Assembly (NCBI GenBank): GCA_026417295.1
Contig: JAOADN010000012.1
Coordinates: forward strand, 1 to 53,135
Reading direction: 5' to 3'
From: Paracoccaceae bacterium
GTDB lineage: Bacteria; Pseudomonadota; Alphaproteobacteria; Rhodobacterales; Rhodobacteraceae
DNA length: 53,135 nt
Below, piece by piece: positions 44,736 to 53,116 of this stretch (positions are counted from its first letter, which is position 1; the number at the start of each line of letters is the position of its first letter). Both the position numbers and the translations under genes were made by a program. Under the pieces are notes generated by a model. The model had not been told where the DNA came from, ran no database searches, and worked only from the letters and a program-made list of their open reading frames with translations.

Positions 44736-45305
44736 ATGGGCGAGCGCTGCGCCTGGTGCGGGAGCGATCCGCTCTATGTCGCCTATCACGACGGGGAATG
44801 GGGCGTGCCCGAGCGCGACCCGCGCGCGCTGTGGGAGAAGCTGGTGCTGGACGGGTTCCAGGCGGGCCTCGCCTGGATCACCATCCTGAGGAAGCGCGAG
44901 GCCTTCCGCGCCGCCTTTGCGGGCTTCCGCCCCGAGGTGATCGCGGGCTGGGGCGAGGCCGAGGTGGCGCGCCTTCTGGCCGATCCGGGCATCGTGCGCC
45001 ACCGCGGCAAGATCGAGGCGACGATCGGCAATGCGCGGGCCTTCCTGGCGCTCGAGGCGCGCGGGGGCTTCGCGCCCTTCCTGTGGCGCCATGTCGGGGG
45101 GCGGCCGGTGCAGAACCGCTTCCGCAGCGCCGCGGACGTGCCGGCCGCGACGCCCCTGTCGGCGCGGCTGTCGCGCGAGCTTCAGGCGGCGGGATTCCGC
45201 TTCGTCGGGCCGACGATCGTCTATGCCTTCATGCAGGCGGTGGGCATGGTCAACGACCACCTCGTCACCTGCCCGGCCCATGAGCGGGTCGCGGCCCTGG
45301 CCTGA
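44736..45305 (+). CDS. tag: DNA-3-methyladenine glycosylase I
   Basis: Tag removes 3-methyladenine from alkylated DNA. The 189-residue protein has the zinc-binding RCAWCGSDPLYVAYHDGEWG start and MVNDHLVTCPAHE end, with the KREAFRAAFAGF catalytic region between. It is followed after one base by a strong intrinsic terminator. Confidence 0.96.
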   Translation: MGERCAWCGSDPLYVAYHDGEWGVPERDPRALWEKLVLDGFQAGLAWITILRKREAFRAAFAGFRPEVIAGWGEAEVARLLADPGIVRHRGKIEATIGNARAFLALEARGGFAPFLWRHVGGRPVQNRFRSAADVPAATPLSARLSRELQAAGFRFVGPTIVYAFMQAVGMVNDHLVTCPAHERVAALA

Positions 45306-45306
45306 C

Positions 45307-45334
45307 CGGGTGTCCCACGATGGGACACCCGTTT
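45307..45334 (+). terminator. Intrinsic terminator of tag
   Basis: CGGGTGTCCCA (45307-45317) and TGGGACACCCG (45321-45331) form a perfect 11-pair stem with a three-base loop, then TTT. The stem begins right after the tag stop codon. Confidence 0.8.
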
Positions 45335-45390
45335 CGGGCAAGCAATATCAATGGGTTGGCTCGGCAATTAACGATCCGTTCAGGAATCGG

Positions 45391-45450
45391 CGGGGGAGGC
45401 GCCGCCTCCCCCGGACCCCCTCGGGGATATTTCGGGGCAGAAGATGGGGG
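45391..45450 (+). repeat. Dispersed GC-rich hairpin repeat, copy 1
   Basis: A perfect 10-pair stem (45391-45400 with 45404-45413) is followed by GACCCCC, a GGGATATTT stretch and GGGGCAGAAGATGGGGG. The same layout recurs at 51738-51790. The element sits between the convergent tag and tlpA-like genes. Confidence 0.7.
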
Positions 45451-45456
45451 CGCCGC

Positions 45457-46005
45457 CTAGCCGGCGATCAGGGCGGCGAGGAGGGCCCGGGCCTCGGGCG
45501 AGGACCAGTCGGCCTCGCCGGTCAGGCGCGCGATCTCGCGCCCCGCGGGGTCGAGGATCAGCGTGACCGGAAGGCCGAAGACGCCGAGGGCGGCGGCGAG
45601 GTCCTGGCCGGGGTCGCGCAGGCGGGGCAGGTCGGTCACGCCGGCCTCGGCGAAGAAGCGCTCGATCGCGGGCACGGCGTTGCGCCCCACGGCGACGGTC
45701 GCGACGGCGAGGCGGTCGCCGCCGAGTTCGGACTGCAGGGCCTGGAGCTGCGGCATCTCGGTCCGGCAGGGGGCGCACCAGGTGGCCCAGAGATTCAGGA
45801 CGACGTAGCGGCCGCGGTATTCCGCGAGGCTGCGGGTGGCGCCCGTCTCGTCGAGGAGGGCGACCTCGGGCAGGGGCACGGGGGGATCGGCGAGGACGAG
45901 CCTGGCCATGTCGCCCGTCCTGAGCGCCGCCAGGTCGGCCGCCATGGCCGCGTTTGCACAGAGCGCGAGCGCCAGATAAACAGCCGCGGAACGGAACGGA
46001 CGCAT
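45457..46005 (-). CDS. TlpA-like periplasmic thiol-disulfide protein
   Basis: A 182-residue exported protein with a signal peptide (MRPFRSAAVYLALALCANAAMA) and a TlpA/ResA-type thioredoxin fold. The active site is WATWCAPC, with the cis-proline in GLPVTLILD. It probably reduces or delivers electrons to apocytochrome c or copper-centre thiols. It diverges from argH over 23 bases. The start at 46005 is chosen over one at 46041, which lies inside argH. Confidence 0.92.
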   Translation of the reverse strand: MRPFRSAAVYLALALCANAAMAADLAALRTGDMARLVLADPPVPLPEVALLDETGATRSLAEYRGRYVVLNLWATWCAPCRTEMPQLQALQSELGGDRLAVATVAVGRNAVPAIERFFAEAGVTDLPRLRDPGQDLAAALGVFGLPVTLILDPAGREIARLTGEADWSSPEARALLAALIAG

Positions 46006-46028
46006 GACAACCCCCGAAAGGCCCGGAA

Positions 46029-47435
46029 ATGGCCGAAGCACCCAGCACAGCCGATGCCGCCAACGCCATGTGGGGCGGGCGCTTCGCCGAAGGTCCCGAC
46101 GCGATCATGACGGCGATCAACGCCTCGATCCGCTTCGACCGCAGGCTCTACGCCCAGGACATCCGGGGCAGCCGGGCCCATGCGGCGATGCTGGCCGCGA
46201 CGGGCATCATCAGCGATAGCGATGCAAGCGCGATCGGGGAAGGGCTGCTCACGGTCTTGTCAGAGATCGAGGCGGGCGCCTTCGCCTTTTCCGAGGCGCT
46301 GGAGGACATCCACCTCAACGTCGAATCGCGCCTGACCGAGATCGTCGGCGAGGCCGGCAAGCGGCTGCACACCGCGCGCAGCCGCAACGACCAGGTGGCG
46401 ACCGATTTCCGCCTCTGGGTGCGCGAGCAGTGCGATGCGGCGCTGGGCGGGATTGCGGCGCTGCAGCGCGCGCTTCTGGCGCAGGCCGAGGCGGGCGCGG
46501 ACTGGGTGATGCCGGGCTTCACCCATCTTCAGGTCGCCCAGCCCGTCACCTGGGGCCACCACATGCTGGCCTATGTCGAGATGCTGGGGCGCGACGCGGG
46601 CCGCTTCGCCGATGCGCGGACCAGGATGAACGAATGCCCCCTCGGCGCGGCGGCGCTGGCCGGCACCTCGTTCCCGATCGACCGCGGGATGACGGCGAAG
46701 GCGCTGGGCTTCGACCGGCCGATGGCCAATTCGATCGATGCCGTCTCGGACCGCGACTTCGCGCTGGAATTCCTGTCGGCCGCGGCGATCTGCGCGATGC
46801 ATCTGAGCCGGCTTGCCGAGGAGCTGGTCATCTGGTCCTCGGCCCAGTTCCGCTTCGTGCGGCTTTCGGACCGGTTCACCACCGGCTCCTCGATCATGCC
46901 GCAGAAGAGGAACCCCGACGCGGCCGAGCTGATCCGCGCCAGGACCGGGCGCATCCTTGGCGCGGCGGTCGCGCTGTTCACCGTGATGAAGGGCCTGCCG
47001 CTCGCCTATTCCAAGGACATGCAGGAGGACAAGGAACAGGTCTTCGATGCGGCCGACACGCTGATGCTGGCGCTGGCCGCGATGACCGGCATGGTGGCCG
47101 ACATGACCGCCGACCGCGCGGCGCTGGAACGCGCGGCCTCCTCGGGCTTTTCCACCGCGACCGACCTTGCCGACTGGCTGGTGCGCGAGGCGGGCCTGCC
47201 CTTCCGCGAGGCGCATCATGTCACCGGCGCGCTGGTCGCGCTGGCCGAAGGGAAGGGCTGCGACCTGCCGGACCTGACGCTCGAGGAGATGAAATCCGCC
47301 CATCCGGCGATCACCGGGGCGGTCTATTCCGTTCTGGGGGTTCACAATTCGGTCGCCTCGCGGCAAAGCTACGGCGGCACCGCGCCGGTGCGCGTGCGCG
47401 AACAGGTGGCGCGGTGGAAGGCGCGGCTGGCATGA
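46029..47435 (+). CDS. argH: Argininosuccinate lyase
   Basis: ArgH splits argininosuccinate into arginine and fumarate. The 468-residue protein has [26 protein letters not shown], the fumarase/lyase signature [15 protein letters not shown] and [14 protein letters not shown]. It begins the argH-small lipoprotein arrangement that normally leads on to lysA in Rhodobacterales. Confidence 0.97.
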   Translation: MAEAPSTADAANAMWGGRFAEGPDAIMTAINASIRFDRRLYAQDIRGSRAHAAMLAATGIISDSDASAIGEGLLTVLSEIEAGAFAFSEALEDIHLNVESRLTEIVGEAGKRLHTARSRNDQVATDFRLWVREQCDAALGGIAALQRALLAQAEAGADWVMPGFTHLQVAQPVTWGHHMLAYVEMLGRDAGRFADARTRMNECPLGAAALAGTSFPIDRGMTAKALGFDRPMANSIDAVSDRDFALEFLSAAAICAMHLSRLAEELVIWSSAQFRFVRLSDRFTTGSSIMPQKRNPDAAELIRARTGRILGAAVALFTVMKGLPLAYSKDMQEDKEQVFDAADTLMLALAAMTGMVADMTADRAALERAASSGFSTATDLADWLVREAGLPFREAHHVTGALVALAEGKGCDLPDLTLEEMKSAHPAITGAVYSVLGVHNSVASRQSYGGTAPVRVREQVARWKARLA

Positions 47436-47484
47436 GGGCCGGTGCGCGCGCGGCCAGGGGCGGAAGGGCGGGAGACGCGGTCTG

Positions 47485-47649
47485 ATGACGAGGATGACGG
47501 TTGCAGCGCTGATCGCGGCCCTGGCCCTTGCGGGCTGCGGGGTGGACGGCCCGCCCAGGGCCCCGGCGGGGGCCGGCGTCACCATCGAGGGCGACGCGCA
47601 GGTGGGGGTCGTCTCGGGCGGCCAGTCCGGGGGCCAGTCCGGCGGCTAG
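47485..47649 (+). CDS. Small lipoprotein between argH and lysA
   Basis: A 54-residue lipoprotein: signal MTRMTVAALIAALALAGC with a lipobox, then GVDGPPRAPAGAGVTIEG and a Gly-Ser-Gln tail. Too short for default gene finders. In Rhodobacterales a small lipoprotein typically lies between argH and lysA, from memory. Its stop overlaps the stop of the ABC permease on the other strand in a shared CTAG. Confidence 0.8.
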   Translation: MTRMTVAALIAALALAGCGVDGPPRAPAGAGVTIEGDAQVGVVSGGQSGGQSGG

Positions 47650-48782
47650 TCCAGCGTCCGGCGGAAGCGGACGAGGGCGAGCGCGGCGAAGACGGCGGCC
47701 GAGACGGCGAGGGCGGCCATCGGCTGGGCCACGGCGGCGAGGTCCGCGCCCTTGAGCATGACGGCACGGACGAGGCGCAGGAAATGCGTCAGCGGGAAGA
47801 TCTCGCCCAGGGTCTGGGCCCAGCCGGGCATGCCGCGATAGGGGAACATGAAGCCCGACAGCAGCAGCGAGGGCAGGAAGAAGAAGAAGGTGAGCTGCAT
47901 CGCCTGCATCTGCGTGCGCGCCGCGGTGGAGATCAGGTAGCCGAGGATGACGAGGGCGAGCACGAAGACGAAGACCCCGGCAAGGAGCAGCCCGAGGCTG
48001 CCGACGAAGGGCACGGCGAAGATGGCGCGGGCAGCGATCAGCACGACGGCGACCTGGACCGCGCCGACGAGCAGGTAGGGCAGGATCTTGCCGAGCATGA
48101 TCTCGACCGGCGTCGCCGGCATGGCGAGCAGGTTCTCCATCGTGCCGCGCTCGGTCTCGCGCGTCAGGGCCATCGAGGTCATCATCACCATCGTCATCTG
48201 GAGGATGACGCCGAGCAGGCCGGGGACGATGTTGTACTGGGTCACGCCCTCGGGGTTGTAGCGGCGGTGCACGACGATGCCGAGGGCGGCGGCCTGCGCC
48301 TCGGGCGGGGCGGCGGCCTGGCCGGTCTCGCGGGCGAGCGCGGCGGCGGCGACGGTGCCGAGGGTGGAGATGGCGCCCGAGGCGACGGCCGGATCGGTGG
48401 CGTCGGCCTCGATCAGGATCTGCGGGCTTTCGCCGCGCAGGACGCGGCGGCCGAAATCCGCGGGGATGGTGACGACGAAGGAGACGTCGCCGCGCGCCAT
48501 CAGGAACTCTGCCTCGGCGGCGGAGGCGTCGGGGCGGACGAAGCGGTAGTAGCCGGTGTTCTCGAGCGCGGTCACGATGGCGCGGCTGAAGCGGTCCTGC
48601 GTCGGGGCGACGAGGGCGGCGGGCAGGCCCTTGGGGTCGTTGTTGATGGCGAAGCCGAAGAGCAGGAGCTGCATCAGCGGCACGCCCAGCATCATCGCGA
48701 AGGTGATGCGGTCGCGCCGCATCTGGATCAGCTCCTTGACGATCAGCGCGGCGAGGCGGCGCAGCGAAAGGATGGCCGTCAT
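47646..48782 (-). CDS. ABC-2 type permease (YbhR/YbhS-like)
   Basis: A 378-residue membrane protein with one N-terminal helix, a large extracytoplasmic domain of about 150 residues, and five C-terminal helices. It has KELIQMRRDRITFAMML, YNIVPGLLGVILQMTMVMM, RETERGTMENLLAMP and FPLTHFLRLVRAVMLKG, typical of drug-efflux ABC-2 permeases such as YbhR and YbhS. Only one permease is present, where E. coli has two, so a homodimer is likely. ATG overlaps the ATPase stop. Confidence 0.94.
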   Translation of the reverse strand: MTAILSLRRLAALIVKELIQMRRDRITFAMMLGVPLMQLLLFGFAINNDPKGLPAALVAPTQDRFSRAIVTALENTGYYRFVRPDASAAEAEFLMARGDVSFVVTIPADFGRRVLRGESPQILIEADATDPAVASGAISTLGTVAAAALARETGQAAAPPEAQAAALGIVVHRRYNPEGVTQYNIVPGLLGVILQMTMVMMTSMALTRETERGTMENLLAMPATPVEIMLGKILPYLLVGAVQVAVVLIAARAIFAVPFVGSLGLLLAGVFVFVLALVILGYLISTAARTQMQAMQLTFFFFLPSLLLSGFMFPYRGMPGWAQTLGEIFPLTHFLRLVRAVMLKGADLAAVAQPMAALAVSAAVFAALALVRFRRTLD

Positions 48783-49702
48783 GACATGTTGTCCTGCGCT
48801 TCGCCCATGAGCTGGATGAAGACGTCCTCGAGGCTCGAATCGGCCTCGCGGAGACTGCATCCGGTTGCGGCCGCCGCCGCTTCGGCGGCCTGGCGCATGG
48901 CCGGGCCGTCGCGACCGATGACATGGAGCGCATTGCCGTAATGGGCCACCTGGTCGACGCCCGGGGCCCCGCGCAGGCGCCCGGCGGCCTGCGCCGCGCC
49001 CGGCCCCTCGAGCACCAGGGTCGTCAGGCCGGCATCGCGGATCACCTCGGCCACGCTGCCCTGGGTGACGAGCCGTCCGAAGGAGATGTAGGCGATGGTG
49101 TGGCAGCGTTCGGCCTCGTCCATGTAATGGGTCGAGACGAGCACCGTCAGGCCCTGCGCGGCCAGGCCGTGGATCTCGTCCCAGAATTCGCGCCGCGCCT
49201 TGGGATCGACGCCGGCGGTCGGTTCGTCGAGCAGCAGGAGCCGGGGCCGGTGCATGATGCAGGCGGCCAGGGCGAGGCGCTGCTTCCAGCCGCCCGAGAG
49301 CGCGCCGGCGAGCTGGTCGCGCCGCGCCGTCAGGCCGAGCTCGGCGAGCGTGCCGGCGACGGCGGCGCGGGCATCGGGCAGCCGGTAGAGGCCGGCGACG
49401 AAGCGCAGGTTCTCGGCGATCGTCAGGTCCTCGTAGAGCGAGAAGCGCTGGGTCATGTAGCCGGTCTGGCGCTTGATGGCGGCGGACTGGCGGCGGATGT
49501 CGAGGCCGAGCACGCGGCCTTCGCCGCCGTCGGGCGTGAGCAGGCCGCAGATCATGCGGATCGTCGTCGTCTTGCCCGAGCCGTTGGGGCCGAGGAAGCC
49601 CGCGATCGTGCCCGCGGCGACGGTCAGCGACACGTGATCGACGACCGTGCGGCCGCCGTAGCGCTTGACGAGGCCGCGGACGGCGATGGCCGGCTCGGGC
49701 AC
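48779..49702 (-). CDS. ABC transporter ATP-binding protein (YbhF-like, single domain)
   Basis: A 307-residue ATPase with Walker A GPNGSGKTTTIRM, Q-loop GYMTQRFSLYEDLT, signature LSGGWKQRLALAAC and Walker B LLLLDEPTAGVD. The C-terminus holds the SLEDVFIQLMG sequence typical of drug-export ATPases. It has one nucleotide-binding domain, where E. coli YbhF has two. It is encoded between the HlyD-like and permease genes. Confidence 0.95.
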   Translation of the reverse strand: MPEPAIAVRGLVKRYGGRTVVDHVSLTVAAGTIAGFLGPNGSGKTTTIRMICGLLTPDGGEGRVLGLDIRRQSAAIKRQTGYMTQRFSLYEDLTIAENLRFVAGLYRLPDARAAVAGTLAELGLTARRDQLAGALSGGWKQRLALAACIMHRPRLLLLDEPTAGVDPKARREFWDEIHGLAAQGLTVLVSTHYMDEAERCHTIAYISFGRLVTQGSVAEVIRDAGLTTLVLEGPGAAQAAGRLRGAPGVDQVAHYGNALHVIGRDGPAMRQAAEAAAAATGCSLREADSSLEDVFIQLMGEAQDNMS

Positions 49703-49705
49703 GGC

Positions 49706-50659
49706 TCAGCCCCCCGACGCGGCGAGGTCGGCATCGACGATCTGGCCGGGCTTGAGCGGCACCGGGCCCTCGGGCAGGGCCTCGATCATGTAGACGAGCT
49801 TCTGGCGGTTCTGCAGCGAGTAGATCACCGGCGGGGTGAATTCCGGCCCGTCGGCGACGTAGGTCACCCGCGCGGACAGGTCCGGCGGGCAGCCGTCGCA
49901 GCGCAGCGCGAGGCGGCTGCCGACGGCGACCCGGGAGATGTCGGCCTCGGGCACGTAGAGGCGCAGGCGCACCGCACCGTCGGGCAGGATCGTCAGGACG
50001 GGGGCCGAGGGGCCGGCGATCTCGCCCGGGTGGCGGATGATGTCCGACACGATCCCGTCCGCCGGCGCGACGAGATCGCGCTTGGCCAGCGTCCAGGCGG
50101 CCCGTTCGAGTTCGGCCCTGGCCCCGGTGACGGCGGCCTCGGCGGCGGCGATCTCCTGCGGGCGGGCGGGCAGCCGGGCGACGGCCAGATTGGCCTCGAT
50201 CTCGGCCACGCGGGCGCGTGCGACCTGTGCGGCGGTGGCCGCGTCCTCGGCCTGGGCCGCCGTCGCCGCCCCGCGCGCGGCGAGGCTGGCCAGGCGGGCC
50301 GCGCTGCGCCCGGCCTCCTCGGCCTGGGCCGTGGCCGAGGCGAGGGAAGCCTCGATGACGCGGATCTCCTCGGGGCGGCGCCCCTCGCGCAGGTCTGCGA
50401 GCTGGCTTTCGGCGCGGGCGAGCGCCGCCTCGGCGGCGGCCTTCGCGGCCAGCGCGTCCTTGTTCTCCATCGTCGCGACGACGGTTCCCGCGGCGACGCG
50501 GTTGCCGCGGGTGACGTTCAGCCCCGCCACCTGGGCGGTCGCGACGGGGGCGATCTGGACGAACTCGCCCTCGGCATAGCCGGTGGCGAGGTGGCGCGGC
50601 GCGTCGCAGGCCGCGAAGAGCGAGGCGATCAGGGGGATCGCGCAGACAAGGGCTGTCAT
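49706..50659 (-). CDS. HlyD-family membrane fusion protein (YbhG-like)
   Basis: A 317-residue periplasmic adaptor with an N-terminal signal that contains a possible lipobox (SLFAAC). A lipoyl half (VATAQVAGLNVTRGNRV), a long alpha-helical hairpin rich in Ala and Glu (residues about 70-190), the second lipoyl half (LVAPADGIVSDIIRHPGE) and a beta-barrel domain follow. It bridges the ABC transporter to the outer membrane. ATG overlaps the TetR stop. Confidence 0.93.
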   Translation of the reverse strand: MTALVCAIPLIASLFAACDAPRHLATGYAEGEFVQIAPVATAQVAGLNVTRGNRVAAGTVVATMENKDALAAKAAAEAALARAESQLADLREGRRPEEIRVIEASLASATAQAEEAGRSAARLASLAARGAATAAQAEDAATAAQVARARVAEIEANLAVARLPARPQEIAAAEAAVTGARAELERAAWTLAKRDLVAPADGIVSDIIRHPGEIAGPSAPVLTILPDGAVRLRLYVPEADISRVAVGSRLALRCDGCPPDLSARVTYVADGPEFTPPVIYSLQNRQKLVYMIEALPEGPVPLKPGQIVDADLAASGG

Positions 50660-51315
50660 CCGGCGACCTCGCTGTCGAGCATGGCGTCGATGTTGCGGTG
50701 CAGGCGGTCGAGGATGGCCGCCAGGGCGGGCCCGTCGAGCCCGTCCCAGCCCATGCGACGCAGCACGAGCGGGCGGCCGATGCGGAAGTAGAAGACCTGG
50801 CCCAGCAGCGTGAAGATGGCGAGGCGGACCTGGGGATCCTCGGCCGGGCGGCCGGTTGCCGCGCTCCACAGCAGGCAGAGCTGCCGGTGCAGCGGCTCGA
50901 AGAGCCCGGCATAGAGGCGAGCGAGGTTCTGCCCGTCCTCGGCGAGTTCGCGCAGCATGAAGCCGACCATGGTGCTGGCGGCCTCGCTGGCCACGGCGAA
51001 GCGCGCGATGCGCCCGACGAAGGCATGCAGGTCGGCGCGTGCCGCCGCCGCATCGCGGGGCGGGGCCATGCCGCCGGCGCCGAGGAGGACGGACATGCGG
51101 CGCGCGAATTCGTCGCCGCAGGCGGCGCGCAGCCCCGCCTTGCCGCCGAAGTGATAGGCGATCGAGGCGACGTTGGTGCCCGCCGCGGCGGCGATCCGGC
51201 GCGTCGAGGCGCCGTCGAAGCCCTGCGCGGCGAAGAGGCGGAAGCCGGCCTCGATGAGGGCGAGGCGGGTGCCTTCGGGCGCAGGGGGCACGGTGTGCAG
51301 GCCGGGAGATTCCAT
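50656..51315 (-). CDS. TetR-family regulator (CecR/YbiH-like)
   Basis: A 219-residue regulator. The DNA-binding helix-turn-helix lies at residues 15-60 (GASTRRIAAAAGTNVASIAYHF). The C-terminal part (MVGFMLRELAEDGQNL, FYFRIGRPLVLRRMGW) fits the CerR/DUF1956 type seen in E. coli CecR, which controls ybhGFSR. It leads the efflux operon, and a palindrome lies just upstream, so autoregulation is likely. Confidence 0.92.
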   Translation of the reverse strand: MESPGLHTVPPAPEGTRLALIEAGFRLFAAQGFDGASTRRIAAAAGTNVASIAYHFGGKAGLRAACGDEFARRMSVLLGAGGMAPPRDAAAARADLHAFVGRIARFAVASEAASTMVGFMLRELAEDGQNLARLYAGLFEPLHRQLCLLWSAATGRPAEDPQVRLAIFTLLGQVFYFRIGRPLVLRRMGWDGLDGPALAAILDRLHRNIDAMLDSEVAG

Positions 51316-51327
51316 GCCGGAATACTA

Positions 51328-51341
51328 ATCAAACGATTGAT
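51328..51341. promoter_or_regulatory. Candidate TetR/CecR operator
   Basis: ATCAA and TTGAT form an inverted repeat with a four-base spacer inside an AT-rich patch, 13 bases upstream of the tetR start and about 70 bases upstream of the DUF2834 gene. It may serve both divergent genes. Confidence 0.55.
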
Positions 51342-51410
51342 CAGGATCAACGGCCTTGCGCCCCGGCCCTGCCGCGCTAGCAGTCGGCAGGCGAGGATCC
51401 CGGAGGAGCG

Positions 51411-51728
51411 ATGCCACCCCTGCGCCTGACCTATCTTGCCCTGGCCGTCTGGGGCGCCGTGCACCCGATGTACTGGTTCGTGACCCACCTGCGCGAGACC
51501 GGCACCGGGCCGGCCGGGCTCTTCGCCGCCTGGTTCGCCACGCCGGCGACGACCGGCCTGACCTGGGACGTGACCATCGCCGCCACGGCGCTGACCGTCT
51601 GGATCGTCGCCGAGACGCGCGTGCGGCGGAACTGGGAGGCGGCGCTGGCGGTTCCGGCCACCATCCTGATCGGCCTCGGCTGCGGCCTGCCGCTCTATCT
51701 GTTCCTGCGGACCCGGCCGGTGCGCTGA
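51411..51728 (+). CDS. DUF2834-family membrane protein
   Basis: A 105-residue protein with three membrane helices (LTYLALAVWGAVHPMYWF, LTWDVTIAATALTVWIVAE, ILIGLGCGLPLYLFL). It matches the DUF2834 family of unknown role. A strong GGAGG site precedes the ATG at 51411. It diverges from the TetR gene and may share its operator. Confidence 0.85.
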   Translation: MPPLRLTYLALAVWGAVHPMYWFVTHLRETGTGPAGLFAAWFATPATTGLTWDVTIAATALTVWIVAETRVRRNWEAALAVPATILIGLGCGLPLYLFLRTRPVR

Positions 51729-51737
51729 GCGGCGGCC

Positions 51738-51790
51738 CCGGGGGCGCTGCCCCCGGACCCCCGGAGTACTTGGGCCAGGATGAAGGGGGT
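51738..51790 (+). repeat. Dispersed GC-rich hairpin repeat, copy 2
   Basis: CCGGGGGC (51738-51745) pairs with GCCCCCGG (51749-51756), then GACCCCC, GGAGTACTT, GGGCCAGGATGAAGGGGG. It resembles the 45391-45450 element in order and spacing. It sits in the 120-base gap between the DUF2834 gene and lysA. Confidence 0.7.
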
Positions 51791-51848
51791 GCTGGCGCGC
51801 CGCCCCCGCGGTCTGCTAGGGGGGGCTGAGCGACGGGACCCGTGCCAG

Positions 51849-53114
51849 ATGGACCATTTCCTCTACAAGTCCGGCCTGCTTCATGCCGAGGACGTGCCCC
51901 TGCCGGAGATCGCGGCGGCGGTGGGGACGCCCTTCTACGTCTATTCGGCCGCGACGCTGGAGCGGCACTACCGGCTTTTCGTCGAGGCGCTGGCGCCCCT
52001 GCCGCATCTCGTCTGCTTCGCGGTGAAGGCGAACGGGAACCTTGCGGTGCTGAAGCTGCTTGGCGACCTGGGGGCGGGGATGGACGTGGTCTCGGCCGGG
52101 GAATACCTGCGCGCCCGCGCCGCCGGCGTGCCGGGCGACAGGATCGTCTTCTCGGGCGTGGGCAAGACGCGGGCCGAGATGCGCACGGCGCTGGAGGGCG
52201 GGATCAGGCAGTTCAACGTCGAGAGCGAGGCCGAGCTGCGCGCCCTGTCCGACGTGGCCGCGGCGATGGGCGCGACGGCACCGGTCGCGGTGCGGGTGAA
52301 CCCCGATGTCGATGCCGGGACCCACGAGAAGATCGCCACCGGCCGGAAGGGGGACAAGTTCGGCATCCCGATCGGCCGGGCGCGGGCGGTCTATGCCGAG
52401 GCGGCGCGCCTGCCGGGGATCGCCGTCACCGGGATCGACGTGCATATCGGCAGCCAGCTCACCGCGCTTGCGCCCTTCGAGGCGGCCTACCGCAAGCTGG
52501 CGGAGCTGACCGTCGCCCTGCGCGCCGACGGGCACGACATCCGCCGGCTGGACCTGGGCGGCGGCCTCGGCATTCCCTACACGCGGTCGAACGAGGCGCC
52601 GCCCCTGCCGGCGGATTATGGCGCCATGGTCAGGCGGACGGTCGGGCATCTGGGCTGCGAGATCGAGATCGAGCCGGGCCGCCTGATCGCCGGCAATGCC
52701 GGGCTGCTGGTGGCCGCGGTCATCTATGTCAAGACCGGCGAGGACCGCGACTTCCTGATCCTCGATGCGGCGATGAACGACCTGGTGCGGCCGTCGATGT
52801 ACGGCGCGCATCACGACATCGTGCCGGTGGCGGAGGGGCCGCCGGGCGCGCCGACGCAGCCCTTCGACGTGGTCGGTCCGGTCTGCGAGACGGGGGACAC
52901 CTTCGCGCGGGGGCGCGAGCTGCCGCTTCTGGCCGAGGGCGACCTCGTCGCCTTCCGCTCGGCCGGGGCCTATGGCGCGGTCATGGCCTCGGAATACAAT
53001 TCGCGCCCGCTTGTGCCCGAGGTCATGGTGAAGGGGGATCACTATGCCGTCATCCGCCGGAGGCCGAGCTTTGACGAAATGTTGAAGCGCGATACCATCC
53101 CCGAATGGCTTTGA
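51849..53114 (+). CDS. lysA: Diaminopimelate decarboxylase
   Basis: LysA makes lysine from meso-diaminopimelate with PLP. The 421-residue protein has the PLP lysine in CFAVKANGNLAVL, HIGSQLTALAPFEAA, the glycine loop LDLGGGLGIPY, EPGRLIAGNAG and VCETGDTFARGR. The gene is complete; its TGA at 53112-53114 is followed within three bases by adapter sequence. It belongs with argH and the small lipoprotein, from which it is separated by the efflux operon. Confidence 0.96.
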   Translation: MDHFLYKSGLLHAEDVPLPEIAAAVGTPFYVYSAATLERHYRLFVEALAPLPHLVCFAVKANGNLAVLKLLGDLGAGMDVVSAGEYLRARAAGVPGDRIVFSGVGKTRAEMRTALEGGIRQFNVESEAELRALSDVAAAMGATAPVAVRVNPDVDAGTHEKIATGRKGDKFGIPIGRARAVYAEAARLPGIAVTGIDVHIGSQLTALAPFEAAYRKLAELTVALRADGHDIRRLDLGGGLGIPYTRSNEAPPLPADYGAMVRRTVGHLGCEIEIEPGRLIAGNAGLLVAAVIYVKTGEDRDFLILDAAMNDLVRPSMYGAHHDIVPVAEGPPGAPTQPFDVVGPVCETGDTFARGRELPLLAEGDLVAFRSAGAYGAVMASEYNSRPLVPEVMVKGDHYAVIRRRPSFDEMLKRDTIPEWL

Positions 53115-53116
53115 GG

